64,000 nucleotides of DNA, taken from Isoperla grammatica (Eukaryota; Arthropoda; Insecta; Plecoptera; Perlodidae). The notes below the pieces were generated by a model. The model was not told the origin of the DNA, did not search any database, and worked only from the letters and a program-made list of their open reading frames with translations. The stretch covers positions 29,715,018 to 29,779,017 of the forward strand of contig OX246749.1 of the NCBI GenBank assembly GCA_945910005.1. Reading direction: 5' to 3'. The translations under genes were made by a program, and so were the position numbers. Below are positions 1 to 9,836 of this stretch, piece by piece; positions within the stretch are counted from its first letter, which is position 1; every line of letters starts with the position of its first letter.

Positions 1-124
1 ATCTATCAAGCTTATCATCAAATTTAGCCTCCAATCTATCAAGCTTATCATCAAATTTAGCCTCCAATCTATCAAGCTTATCATCAAATTTAGCCTCAAA
101 TCTATCAAACTTATCGTCAAATTT
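1..124. repeat. 33-bp tandem repeat, 3 full copies plus a diverged one
   Basis: The unit starting ATCTATCAAGCTTATC repeats at 1, 34 and 67, with a diverged partial copy from 100. Since 33 is a multiple of three it encodes an in-frame 11-residue charged repeat on the minus strand, inside the Gag frame. Confidence 0.9.
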
Positions 125-412
125 TTTTCCCAATTTAGCAATTTCAAGTGTCAGTTGTGTGAGCATGCTGTTGTTGTTTGTTAACTCACTGTGAGATTGG
201 GTACCAGGTAGTTGATCAGTTGTGATGCTGCTGGAACTTTGCACAGGTAGCGAAGATGACGAATGATGTATAGGCGAAGGTGGTGACAGTGTCGGGGAAG
301 ACTCGATTGCAGTAGACTGCGCGATCGGCAAGCCGACTTCACTGTTGATAGCAGTACATGTATTAGTGTCCTGATCACAATTTTCCTGAAGGTCGGATTG
401 TTGAGACCCCAT
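1..412 (-). CDS. Gag N-terminus of a Ty3/Gypsy-type LTR element (partial, runs off left edge)
   Basis: An open frame starts at the ATG complementary to 410-412 and stays open to the window edge, about 137 codons. It begins MGSQQSDLQE, passes through a Ser/Pro-rich stretch of about 60 residues, then enters a coiled-coil-like region built from an 11-residue repeat (consensus LEAKFDDKLDR) that reaches position 1. The frame lies about 110 bp downstream of a tRNA-Lys primer binding site and an LTR on the same strand, the normal position for Gag. I recognise no capsid or zinc-knuckle motif in the visible part, so Gag is assigned by context. The structural role in the element's particle is family knowledge, not something seen here. 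Confidence 0.6.
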   Translation of the reverse strand, partial: MGSQQSDLQENCDQDTNTCTAINSEVGLPIAQSTAIESSPTLSPPSPIHHSSSSLPVQSSSSITTDQLPGTQSHSELTNNNSMLTQLTLEIAKLGKKFDDKFDRFEAKFDDKLDRLEAKFDDKLDRLEAKFDDKLDR

Positions 413-520
413 TTTGGTAATGACAGCTCAACAATTGGGACGAAATTTACTTTAAAATTTAAATTTTCTCAGTGTGAACAAGTATCAAAGCCCCACCAGT
501 TGGTCGCCAAATGTAGCAAA

Positions 521-538
521 GCCCCACGTTGGGCGCCA
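521..538 (-). other. Primer binding site, tRNA-Lys type
   Basis: The minus strand reads TGGCGCCCAACGTGGGGC, the classical 18-nt complement of a tRNA-Lys 3' end. It lies 2 nt inside the LTR boundary and upstream of Gag. A second, imperfect PBS-like copy with the same flanking bases lies at 490-509. Confidence 0.85.
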
Positions 539-540
539 AT

Positions 541-1906
541 TGTAGCATTACAGACAAGTGGGCTCAGGGCGCCAACCCATACTTGGAGTAATTTGACTAG
601 CTCAAGTCAGCAGAATGAATTTATTAATTAATGTTACCAAAAAGGGTGAAATAAAAATCCAAAAAGTAAAAAGGAGAGTGATGAATGAGAGTGAATGACC
701 TTCAGAAACTAGGTTAAATGTAACACATGATATTAGGTTAAATGCACTTGTGTATTGTACAGAAACAATGACATAAACAATGAACAAAATATGAAAGGTA
801 TTGAAATGTGATTATGTGAATAAATGTTCGAGAGCTCTTTTTGATAAGTTTTTAGGCCTTTAGTGAATATGTGCACACGCAAGTTATACGTTACGGTTGT
901 TGAAGGTTGACGACTGACGGTTGACGGTGGTTGACGGTTGACGGTGCTTGACGGTTGACGGTGGTTGACTAGTAGTCCCGGAACAATGAAGTGTCCCCCA
1001 TTGTAACTCGGCAGCTACTTGGTTCGAAGACCTGTTGATTGGTGTCTAGGTGAAGTTCGGTGGTTTATATAAAGCTGTTGTTGGTGTCGGAAAGGGAGGC
1101 TTAGGTCTCGCCGATGGGTGATGTAGTCGACCTAGCCATGCCCTTTGTTCGCCGAGGAACGAAAAACTAGTACGTCTGCTCCGACTGAAAACCAGTGTTC
1201 GAGTCCTGCTGCCTCTTCTTTGTGTGTTCAGAAGACGCGTACAGTGGAAAGTTACTGGATGCGCGCGCACTCACGAACTTCCTGTTGAAGTGGCTCGCGG
1301 CCGAGTCTTGTCAAGGCCACTCTTTGTTATATCGGTTTACGCACATCCGCTAGAGCGCCTACACATACAGTTTTGGAGAACAGTGCGTTATTATGTCGAA
1401 TGTGCACGTGTGAGATATCGGTTTCACTTTGGCATGAATGTTGGGCAATGTTCGTGGTACACACAAGTATAGAAGTGAAGGAAATAATGAAATAATAAGA
1501 AAAACAAATGATAATAATATTAATAACGAAAAAATGAATAGTGAATAGGGTGGGTGCGGTACACAGTGTGTGTCATAGTGATATTTGACCCCTCACTCAT
1601 AGATTCATAACGGCGATAGCCGAATGAGCAGCCGAAACAATCGGTGGGGTGTTTGCGTGTTTATTGCAACCGGACGAATTTAGATGTAAATGAGGTGTGA
1701 AGCTCAGTAACTGCTCGGTAAGAAGTGTCTTGTGAAAAGACTGGTTATGGTATTCGCGTGATGTGTGGGTTCGATTTTTGTGTGTTTGTATTTGTATTAT
1801 CCAACCGTCACACATGTGTTTGTATTTGTATGTGATTGTATGTGATTCTAGTCATCTGAGAGGTAAGGTTGTTTATGACTCTGTCGGTTATTACCCAACT
1901 GTCACA
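541..1906 (-). mobile_element. 5' LTR of the left-edge Gypsy-type element
   Basis: On the minus strand the LTR would start TGTGACAGTTGGGTAATAAC at 1906 and end GTAATGCTACA at 541, directly before the tRNA-Lys PBS, giving TG...CA ends and about 1.37 kb. The PBS-proximal end is secure. The outer end is an inference: a similar start (TGTGACGGTTGG) also occurs near 1812, so the true edge could be there. No gene lies inside; short frames in it are incidental. Confidence 0.6.
898..967. repeat. GTTGACGGT minisatellite inside the LTR
   Basis: Repeated GTTGACGGTGGTTGACG-like units, about 17-18 bp with variants, run through this stretch. Confidence 0.8.
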
Positions 1907-2316
1907 ATAAATAAAAAGTCGGATTAAATGAAATGTCATGCAGATTTTTACGAGAGTCCTTCCTTAATGAATAAACTATAAATCATACACATACATGGTA
2001 TACTAGAAAAAACACACCAATATATAAACCCATAAGTATTAAATGATGCAACAATCACATGCCATGTACATTAGCAATAATATCCCATTGGTTATAGATT
2101 TAATAGAAGCGTCCACGGTAATTAGTAATAAAATTAATTACAGTAGAGGTATTTACTTGGCACTTTCACTTTCACGGATCATTTGGAAAAACGTTTCTTG
2201 CTGTTGCTGTTGTTGTAGTTGTATTTTGTTTCCAGCGGCGAAAGCGTCGAGGACAATCGCCACATCCTTCACGATTAGGTGTCTGGAAACGGTTAGCGGT
2301 TAGCTAACGTCTTCCG
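1907..2316. other. Non-coding spacer
   Basis: AT-rich sequence between the LTR and the first virus-like remnant. I see a CTGTTGCTGTTGTTGT-like run near 2200 but no gene. Confidence 0.5.
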
Positions 2317-2329
2317 TCAAAATGCGGCA

Positions 2330-2945
2330 CATTTTAGTGATCGTGTTCGCTGTCTTCTGTGTAGGCGAAAGCTGCGCATGTTTGCCATGCTAGGTGATTC
2401 TCTGACGTGACGTGACGTGTCGTGTACCCCATTGTGGCCATTAGATGACGACAGTGTTGGCGATAGACGGCCTGGATGTGTGACAGCCATTCCTGCATCC
2501 GAGCGATGGCGCGTTGAATGCATGGTTGAAGAAGACATGTTCCCTGCCTTGATTGTGTAGCCAGCGAGACAAGCTTGAATCCTGAGTTGTTTCCCGGTTA
2601 AACGCTCGTGATGGTGATCGTCTTCTTATTGAAGAAGACTGAGCGATGTAGAAATATGGAGACGCTGATCTGCCAACTATTTTCGGTTTCATCGTTCTCG
2701 GGTTGGGCCGTGTTGAAGTACGCCGTCAAGACTTCCTTTTCGTCGAGGATGGCCTCCCAGTCAGTAGCGCACAAAGACACCGCATCGCCACTTCTCCCTA
2801 CACGGATGTACACCTCAAATTGAAACCCTATAGCAATGCCCACTGACACTTGTTTGGATTTACTAGCGTTAATAAAGTACGACACTTTGAGAAGATCCGT
2901 GAGAGACGCGTCGGTCCGCTTGACGACTTGTGTAGCAGAATCCAT
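2330..2945 (-). pseudogene. Remnant related to the 226-aa adintovirus-block protein
   Basis: The best frame is 2598-2945 (115 aa). Its middle carries the motif series VSV-x-IA, a phenylalanine-rich FEVYIRVGR, and a tryptophan after a VSL segment. These line up with the 226-aa protein at 8129-9188, which has VSVAIYP, LVEIGRV and PAMWGVL in the same order and spacing. After about residue 75 the similarity ends in frame and seems to continue in other frames toward 2330, so the gene is frameshifted. Function is unknown. It sits next to an adenain-like protease remnant, as its relative does in the main block. I am fairly sure of the relationship from eye alignment and unsure of the exact ends. Confidence 0.5.
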
Positions 2946-3077
2946 GTCTACGACTGTGCTTGTGGAGGGCGCCCGCTACGGCAATTACATGTCACACGGG
3001 TGGCGGGGGCGGCACGACTGTACACTACCTCCTCTACCCCTAATGCGTCTTTGCTTAACTGTTGGCCTATGACGATT

Positions 3078-3515
3078 TTAGAGTGCTTGAACGAGTGCGT
3101 CATTAGCATGTGACTTCCTCGTGCCAAAATGGCGCAGAAAGGTGTGAAAGCATCCGCCTCGATCCACGTGCATGAGGTAGAGCGAGCAATACTGACCACA
3201 CACTGTAGACGTGAACGATTGTAGAGGCACAGAATTGTAGGTCCACGTTGAGCACGTCCTTTGTAGAAACGCGTAATGCTTACTCACAATGGGTGGTAAG
3301 CTAAAAGAGTCGAAGAATGTGCCTCACCCGAGGGTGTCCACTTGCATGGCGATCCAATGCGCGCCAGGGTGGTCTAGGGGCTCCGTGTTGACCACCAACG
3401 TGTACGGACGTCGGGGTGTTGAGCGCGGCAACGTATCCGAGGCGAACACGCCACAAAATTGACGCGACGTGTACAGATCTGCAGTTAACATGTCAACAAT
3501 ATCGATACCGTACAC
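3078..3515 (-). pseudogene. Adenain-like (C5/Ulp1-fold) virion maturation protease, frameshifted
   Basis: The upstream half (3324-3515) carries VVNTEPLDHPGAHWIAM, the catalytic-histidine segment of adenain-type cysteine proteases. The downstream half (3078-3323) carries FFDSFSLPP with the acidic residue and STVCGQYCSLYL with the Gln-x-Cys nucleophile segment. The halves lie in different frames; the break is near 3320. Histidine, aspartate and cysteine motifs are therefore all present. In Polintons and adintoviruses this enzyme cleaves capsid precursors during assembly, which is family knowledge. Its neighbours are homologues of the 198-aa and 226-aa proteins, but in a different order from the main block, so this is a second element or a rearranged piece. 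Confidence 0.7.
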
Positions 3516-3615
3516 GGTAATTACGCTTAGGCGTGTCTACATACCACAAACGGGCACGAGGAGAATCCGTGGTTAGCCACTTGTTGAGCGTAACACGACA
3601 ATACGGGCAGTGGAC

Positions 3616-3909
3616 TTAATGGCGGTAGTTTGTGTAGTAGAATTTAGCGTCGACCAATTTTCGTGTGTCGACGTACGGTATGGGAAAGTTGACAAACGTA
3701 TTTGCCCGCGCTTTTGCGTTTTTAAAGTCGGTCCCCTCTGCATGTTGGGTACAAAACGTGGACAGACGAATGGCGCAGCGCAGAGCACCACGCGTTTTAA
3801 GCTTGGACGTTGCGTGGTGGGGTAGGAGACAGCCGCCTTCATCGCACGCGGTCAATGTGCTCAGGGAGGAACATCCCATGATTTCCAGGTCCACGACTTC
3901 ACGTTCCAC
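3616..3909 (-). pseudogene. Remnant related to the 198-aa adintovirus-block protein
   Basis: A 97-aa frame begins near MEREVVDLE, matching the VVDFE start of the 198-aa protein at 9222-9818. It ends with an FCTQH...NA...NF pattern matching FACHRLPNKS...NALKLAIWLNF near that protein's C-terminus. The central 100 or so residues are missing or out of frame, and the second cysteine of the Cys/His pair is lost. Function is unknown. The D-x-E near the start could hint at an RNase H-like or exonuclease fold, but that is speculation. Confidence 0.4.
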
Positions 3910-3977
3910 GATCTGTGATAGAAATACGACAAGTCAGACTGGCGGTGGAGGCTTAAAATGAAGAGGAGAGAAATACC

Positions 3978-4163
3978 GTGTTAAGTACGCTAAGAAAGAA
4001 TTTACGAACCCTATACCGAGATTCCTATGAACCTGTATTAGCCCTCGACGACGAATGGGAAAAAATATCCACCCGATTAGTGAATCGAGTGGCTAGAAAC
4101 TATATAAGCATGGTAATGCGTTTGCGACCCAAGTCTCCCGGTGAAAGGGCGAGAGAGGCATAA
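3978..4163 (+). pseudogene. Possible transposase C-terminal fragment
   Basis: A 61-aa frame with LDDEWEKISTRLVNRVARNY resembles the Trp-containing tail of Tc1/mariner-type transposases in general layout only. No catalytic domain or TIR is visible nearby. It may be a chance frame. Confidence 0.15.
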
Positions 4164-4189
4164 GTGGAGGATGAATAGGGTGGCGGTTC

Positions 4190-4560
4190 AATAGTAATAA
4201 TAATATTAATAATTAGTGGTTTATGTTTAGTTTTATTTAAATTCATACTTGATGTACCAAATATTGTATAAATAATAATAATATTAATAAATATAATTAA
4301 TAGTAACATGTTACAAATAATAATATAATGTAATAATAATAATTATAATAATAATAATAAAAAAAATAATAATAATAATAATAATAATAATGTAATATAT
4401 TTACAATGACATATACATATATGTTGTACAAAAATAATATTATTACTTATCAATAATAGATATTTCATTCTATTGACATTCATTCTTGCTGTACAAATAA
4501 AAGTAGTTCATGTTAAATAGTTTGGTTGGTGTACAATATAATATTAACAATTATTGTTTT
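4190..4560. repeat. AT-rich tract with (TAA)n microsatellite
   Basis: Runs of TAATAATAA, densest at 4320-4392, in sequence almost free of G and C. No gene. Confidence 0.9.
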
Positions 4561-4574
4561 AATAATCTCAGTCT

Positions 4575-5790
4575 ACATATCCGAATGGCAATGTTGATAC
4601 ATCACCATGTCGCCTCCGCTTAGTGATGACGCATCGATATATCTTCGTCTCAGCACGCGTGCGTACACCTCAGAATGGCGCTCGGGAAATCCTACGAGGT
4701 ATATCGATAACGTTTGCTGGCGCACGCACCTAGCTACCATGGACTTAAGCACATTGTAAATTAAATCCGCTCTATTACCATACGTTGGCGTTAGACCCTT
4801 GCATTTTACAACGTTCTCAGTTCAATGAGGCGTCTAAATCATTAGACTATAGCAATTTCGCACACCGCTACAGAATTCTGCCATACACGACTCTGGGCCA
4901 TATGCTGACTATATTTCGTCTGGTTTACACCCCAAGAAGCTTCCTGTTTCAGGAACCCAATCTCCAGGGCGATGTTGAAACAAAACACTGTCAGTATCAA
5001 AATACAACACTCTTTCACCTAGGGCCTTTTTATATTTATATAATATAATGTGGGCCTGTGCAGTCATATAGGCACTCGTGCACCACACTCGTACCCAGCG
5101 TGACTGCTAGTCATAAGAGGCGACAAAAAGAGACCCTGTCCCACTCCCCCCCCCCTCTGTCCCCCGGAAGATTCTTCCTCCCTCCTGGCCCTGCCCTCCC
5201 TTGCTAGACTCCCGTATGACGACCCACGCGACTTACAATGGATTTGATTCGGACGTGGCGTTTTTCATATTCATCTTCCTCATCTTCATTATCGCCTGCT
5301 CATCGTCTAGATTAGCCATTGTTGCATAAATATGAAACGTAAAGCCCCATTAATCAATCAATCGTGATGGCTAAATAGTGGCAGTCTGCTCAACTTCAGA
5401 CCAGGTGACTTACATGAGGTTTTCCCCGAACGGTAAAGTGGAATGAACGATGCGTTTGGGTGATGAGAGGTAATCAACCAAGGTAGCGTGTGCCTCACTT
5501 AATGCCGGCTGTGTCATATCATCCCTCTGACCTAGCTACCCCATAAACAGCAAAGACAGCTCTTACTGCCCTAAGCCCTTTGTTCTTTGTAATTTTGTTG
5601 GGCTGTAGAGTGATGCCCTCTCGATCCCTATACGAGTCCAAGTATTTGTTGCGATCAGCATCGGTGATGCACCAACTGGGCCAACCGCTCGATCCCTGCT
5701 TGATCTTGGTGAACATGTCAATGTAAGGTACAAATTGTCCACCTGTGAGTGTGATCGGGTTGTATTGCGTCGCCTTGTACTAACCAATAA
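4575..5790 (-). pseudogene. Protein-primed family B DNA polymerase, fingers/palm C-terminal part, interrupted
   Basis: The frame around 5519-5775 reads GGQFVPYIDMFTKIKQ, then GSSGWPSW, EGITLQPNKI and KNKGLRA, the conserved fingers region leading into motif B of Polinton/adintovirus PolB. The expected motif B sequence follows one frame over (SCLCCLWGS), so there is a frameshift near 5570. Past a retroelement insertion (5099-5363) the frame resumes with AYMTAQA, then GERVLYFDTDSV (motif C, catalytic DTDS), GSFLG and KCKGLTPTYGN near 4780, and the tail peters out near 4575 with in-frame stops. The exonuclease domain and motif A are not found; the sequence upstream of 5790 is an unrelated transposon-derived gene. 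The enzyme would replicate the element genome. Confidence 0.75.
5099..5363 (+). mobile_element. Non-LTR retroelement family R, copy 1 (GTAAGAGGCGAC-type head)
   Basis: Starts GTGACTGCTAGTCATAAGAG and ends ATGAAACGTAAAGCCCCATT followed by an (AATC)n tail. It shares its 3' half with the other family R copies. It lies inside the PolB reading frame, which resumes on both sides. Confidence 0.75.
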
Positions 5791-5856
5791 TAATCTCGGA
5801 AGATGTGCGGTGCTGAGGGTGACGTTGAATTTGAGGTTGGAAGGTCTTCCGCTTGT

Positions 5857-7644
5857 TTACAGCAACGGCGGCTGGATGAAGCTGTCCGGGGATGACGTAA
5901 CCTTCCAAAAGCCGGCTATCTCTTGAACCCTGATGTTGTTCTTAAACCAAAGTGTCAATGTCGTTAAATTGAGGGATGGCAGAACAAGATTGCAGTCTTC
6001 CAATTTACCTGCATTCATTATTTTTGACCGAAGCTTGCTGTAATCACTCAAGATTGACATCCATCGTGATAGGCTCTTCCCAGCTGTTCGTTTTGACGAT
6101 GTATGTTTTGTTCCCAGTTTTTGGCAAAGTGCTTCCGCAATGCGGCTGCATTTTGGGGATACAGCTGGGACTCCTGCTGACAACATCCTTTCGTGGCATC
6201 AGCACCCGCATACCCCGTTTTTGATCTTTTAAAGCGGCCACGTGTTTTTTTAAATGGTTTTGGTTTGTATTGGATGGGCTTTTTGTCAAAATCTAATAAG
6301 AAGTTGTTTACCTTTTTAACTGTAGAAGATTTTGTTTTAGAAATTGTTGTTCCCTTTAGCTCTAATAAAACGTGTGCAAGAGCCCCAACCTTGTCCCATC
6401 TAGGGATGCCACATGCATCAATGACAGAATCTTCTGTATCCTCATTTTCTTTGGAGCTCTTTTAAGAATCACCTTCCACATCAATGTTCACAGAGTCGGT
6501 CAGCCAAGGAATCAATTCGTCTTCTCTCTTGTTTGATGTTTCTTCTACCTCTGTCTCCAAATCATCAGTCCCGTTATCGATGGCCGTCTGCAGTTCGTCG
6601 CCTTCCATTGGCAGTACGGCATTCGACTGATCCAACAGGTAAGCCACTCCTAGCAGTTCCTTGGTATAGATCGACGGTGGCTGGTAATTTGGAAAATTTT
6701 TCTCTCCCATGAGTAGCTCGCTGTAACTATTGGTTTCGTGTTGTAGTCTTGAATCGAAGTCCGAGCTGGTGAAGACAACGATTCCATTGTTGCATCTTCT
6801 CAAGATGCATTCCATCGATAGATACCATCCAAAAGATACGCTTGGAAGTTAACAGCACCAGCTGATGTACCCGGAATGAATTTTGCGAGATGCAGGTGGT
6901 AACTCTCCAGTAAAGTGGAACCTCGAGCACATCTGTTCACTGGTAGCTGTACACCTCCTTTCTTGAGGGATGTAGTTTTTGTTACAAAAACTACATCCCT
7001 CAAGAAAGGAGGTGCGATCCTTGGACATCTTATAAGCACCTGTAGGGGAAGAATAAGAGTTCGGAGGACCAGCACTGAAGCAATAAACAGGTGGACTGTA
7101 AACACTAGGTCGAGTTCAGAAATAATCCGCACATACACAAAATACACTTGAAAGCAAAGGAATATATTAGCACAAATAACACATTACACTTATATTCTTG
7201 AGTAACAACTACAAAACATGAATTATGTGTGTTGTACACATGTGAAAATGAGAATAAAAGCGACAATATTTCTACACGACGCGAGCATGTAAAAATGGAC
7301 GACAAAATACAACAATGAAAAAATGCAAAGATATTAGGAAAGATAAAATAGCTCAACAGTCGCTTTCCTCACGCATGGGTGCAAAGACATTGGAAGAGTC
7401 AAGTGACAGTTGATGCGATCTGTCGGGCATAACAAAAATTACAACACATTTGCATGAACAGCACCCAACATGATGCTTCTGCTCCTCCCAGATGTCTCTG
7501 ATGTCTTCTCTTAGCAGTTGTACGCCTAGAGTGTCGGTTGCGTCCTTGAGGGTCAGTATCAGCAACTCTATTTCCACCTTGGTCTTTTCGGTCCCTCTGG
7601 TTTGGCGTTTTCAATGCTTGGCCAGTTCTTCTTTCTTTTGACAC
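5857..7644 (-). pseudogene. Decayed transposon-derived gene, family uncertain
   Basis: Pieces in several frames read in one direction. 7353-7600 holds DIWEEQKHHVGC. Around 6800-6990 are KKGGVQLPVNRCARGST, then YHLHLAKFIPGTSA and FQAYLLDGIYRWN. 6462-6815 holds YTKELLGVAYLLDQSNAVL followed by an acidic tail; 6044-6289 and 5857-6186 may be further C-terminal pieces. The RCARGS / HLHL..FIPGT / YLL.G..RWN series is one I associate with a widespread metazoan transposon-derived protein family, whose name I cannot give with confidence. Multiple frameshifts and a palindrome at 6952-7014 break it. It sits immediately upstream of the PolB fragment and probably replaced its N-terminus by insertion. Confidence 0.4.
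6952..7014. repeat. Perfect 63-bp palindrome (31-bp arms, 1-nt centre)
   Basis: 6952-6982 (CACCTCCTTTCTTGAGGGAT...) is the exact reverse complement of 6984-7014, with a single T at 6983. It encodes the same peptide run on both strands and lies inside the decayed transposon-derived gene. Confidence 0.97.
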
Positions 7645-8128
7645 GAGGATTTATATTAATCACAGCAAAAGAGGTGAAGGAAATTCTTCACTCGAACTTT
7701 TGTTTTTGTCTTCAGTGTAGGTTTCGTTTACTGTAAACAAAACTATAAGAGATACTTCTTTTATTACTTTGATTAGTCATGTATTACATATCAAAACAAT
7801 TGTATTTTCACTAACAACCAACGACTACCTGACCCATCAGAAAAATAAGAAGTAGGTGTTTCATCTTTAACGTTTGATGTCACACTGAGAGACTTTTGAA
7901 AAGTTCGATGAATTTAAGGGAAAAAAAATTAGGCAGTGTACAGCTATTTATTATAATTTATCCATGGCATGGTACATGTTATATTCAATGATACTAGACA
8001 AACTTCTTTCAAGCATAAAATTTAAAAACTTAAAAGCTAGAATTGATATTTATTCAGCAATATAGTAAAATAATTAAATCAATATGAATTATACTTGAGA
8101 ATCAACATCATTCAAGTATATTGGCAAT
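7645..8128. other. Non-coding AT-rich spacer
   Basis: No open frame, repeat or RNA gene recognised between the decayed gene and the adintovirus-type block. Confidence 0.5.
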
Positions 8129-9188
8129 TTAGTCTACTTCCATTGCTTTTACTTCATCAAATAGATTCTCATAGTCAACCTGCCCAGGGACTGCTACCTT
8201 ATCGTGGTGGGCAGGTTTGCGTGCTTTGTTGATCCCGAGAGCTATGCCGGCGGAAGCGTATGCTTCTGGTAGGGCCACCCAAGCCGGACTGGTCGAGGAG
8301 AAGAAGTCAGACGAAGTGCAGTCCACACCCCAATCCCCTTTCCCCCCCACTGTCCCATTGAATATTTCTCCTCCCACTTGGCCCTGCCCTCCCTTGCTGG
8401 ACTCCCGTATGACGACTCACGCGACGTACAATGGATCTGATTCGGATGTGGCTTTATTCTTCATTATCATCTTTCTCATCTTCATTATCACCCGCTCATC
8501 GTCTCGATTAGCCATCGTTGCATAAATATGAGACGTTAAGCCCCATTAATAAAATAAAATAAAACTCATAGTCAATGCACGCTGAAATCCCTTCAGGTGT
8601 TATGTACTCTGTACTAGTTCTAACTAATGAATGGTAATTCTGAACATCCCTTCTAAACAGTTCGTATTTTAACGACTGCCTTGTCACACAAACAAAATAT
8701 TTTTTTAGATTATTCACTTCTTCTTCTGAAAGTCGTACTCCCCAAAAGTCCGTTTTAATGATGAGAAATGGTTTTCCTCGACTCACGGCCCATTTTATTG
8801 AGATAATGTCATACTTGTTATTCGTCTTTTCTTGCAGTTCATTTACTAGAACGCCCCACATTGCGGGATTCAAGAGAACGTATGGTCCATTGACCCGTCC
8901 AATCTCCACCAACGAGTCAAAGTCTTTTTCGGGGTAGATTGCAACCGACACGTACGCTGAATGTCTTGGGTTCAAGAAGAATACTCGTCGTAGAATCGTC
9001 AAGAGTCTCGTGGATTTCGCTCTTCGATGGCTGAGAAGGTTGACGTTTTCAGGTGAGATCTCCATTGTCATGTTTGCTTCTTCACCCTTATTTGAGACCT
9101 CCATTGCAGTGTTTGCTTGTTCAGCCTCAGGTGACCCCTCTATTGCAGTATTCATAGCGTTGGTGTTGACAGTTGAGAGCTCCATCAC
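8129..9188 (-). pseudogene. 226-aa-type protein of the adintovirus block, split by a retroelement
   Basis: The main frame (from the ATG at 9188) has a low-complexity Glu/Asn/Met start (residues 1-50), then a conserved core with VSVAIYPEKDFDSLVEIGR, PAMWGVLVNEL and TDFWGVRLSEEEV. At 8575 the frame enters a family R retroelement bounded by an 11-bp duplication. Beyond the insert, at 8178-8129, the same frame continues for a short acidic tail to a TAA. Removing the insert and one duplication would give one uninterrupted frame, so this is a recent insertional break. A diverged homologue lies at 2330-2945. Function is unknown; position at the end of the morphogenesis block suggests an accessory role. 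Confidence 0.6.
8179..8564 (+). mobile_element. Family R retroelement copy 2, with 11-bp TSD
   Basis: Begins CCTGCCCAGGGACTGCTACC, ends GAGACGTTAAGCCCCATTAA plus an (AAAAT)n tail. It is flanked by CTCATAGTCAA at 8168-8178 and 8565-8575. Inserted in a protein-coding frame. Confidence 0.92.
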
Positions 9189-9221
9189 CGACTGATGCTT
9201 TGCTTGTGTATTCGTCGGTTT

Positions 9222-9818
9222 TCAATACTTTCCGAGAAGAAAATTTACGCCGTGTCTTTCCGACGGGTGCGGACAAATCACGTGTTGTTTCTTGAGATAG
9301 TCGAAATTCAGCCATATTGCCAACTTTAGCGCGTTTCTCAGAGCGCATGATTTGTTTGGCAGGCGGTGACATGCGAACGTACAGCTCATCGTGTCGATAA
9401 ATGGAATATCTGCGGGATACGGGCATGAACATTCCCTCCTGATATTTATAAATGTTCTCCCCGTTATTTCTGCGAGAAACAGACATTTCTCTTCGTTGAA
9501 GGCGTAGAGGGGTCCCGTCGTGGCGGTGACTTCTTCCAAAATATCGGTAAGTTCCTCGTAGGGAATGTAGCCATCTCGCCAATGAATGCCGTGTTTGAAG
9601 ACGGCCGTCACCATTCGTTCATCATTTTCTTCGGATTTAAATAGGAACCATCCTACTCTCTTGCAGTCTTGAATGACAATAGCGAGTTCTTTGATTATCC
9701 ATTTTCCTTCAAGGTCGATGACGTATTCAAAGTCAACCACAAGTGCCATGATCAACAGTCTGTTTTCAACTGACGTGTGCTTCTCAACGTCTTGCAAATA
9801 TATCCATCTGTGGTACAC
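9222..9818 (-). CDS. 198-aa protein of the adintovirus block, unknown function
   Basis: Intact 198-codon frame. The likely start is the internal ATG at residue 24 (ALVVDFEYVIDLEG), because homologous remnants begin there; the first ATG overlaps little upstream sequence. Features: a D-x-E near the start, FLFKSEENDERM, HGIHWRDGYIPYEEL, then C-terminal CPYPADIPFIDT and a Cys/His cluster (CTFACHRLPNKSC) followed by ALRNALKLAIWL. Proteins of this layout accompany Polinton/adintovirus-type elements in arthropods, to my knowledge without an assigned role. It follows the protease by 18 bp and precedes the 226-aa gene by 33 bp. A degraded homologue lies at 3616-3909. Confidence 0.6.
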   Translation of the reverse strand: MYHRWIYLQDVEKHTSVENRLLIMALVVDFEYVIDLEGKWIIKELAIVIQDCKRVGWFLFKSEENDERMVTAVFKHGIHWRDGYIPYEELTDILEEVTATTGPLYAFNEEKCLFLAEITGRTFINIRRECSCPYPADIPFIDTMSCTFACHRLPNKSCALRNALKLAIWLNFDYLKKQHVICPHPSERHGVNFLLGKY

Positions 9819-9836
9819 AGGCTTGATTTTTTTACT

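Noticed and set aside
7105..7356. Hydrophobic 83-codon frame as a membrane protein
   Set aside because: Low-complexity AT-rich sequence with no context or conserved motif.
8217..8525. Plus-strand frame in family R (about 102 codons, repeated in several copies)
   Set aside because: It lies wholly within the retroelement and recurs only because the element does; no protein motif.
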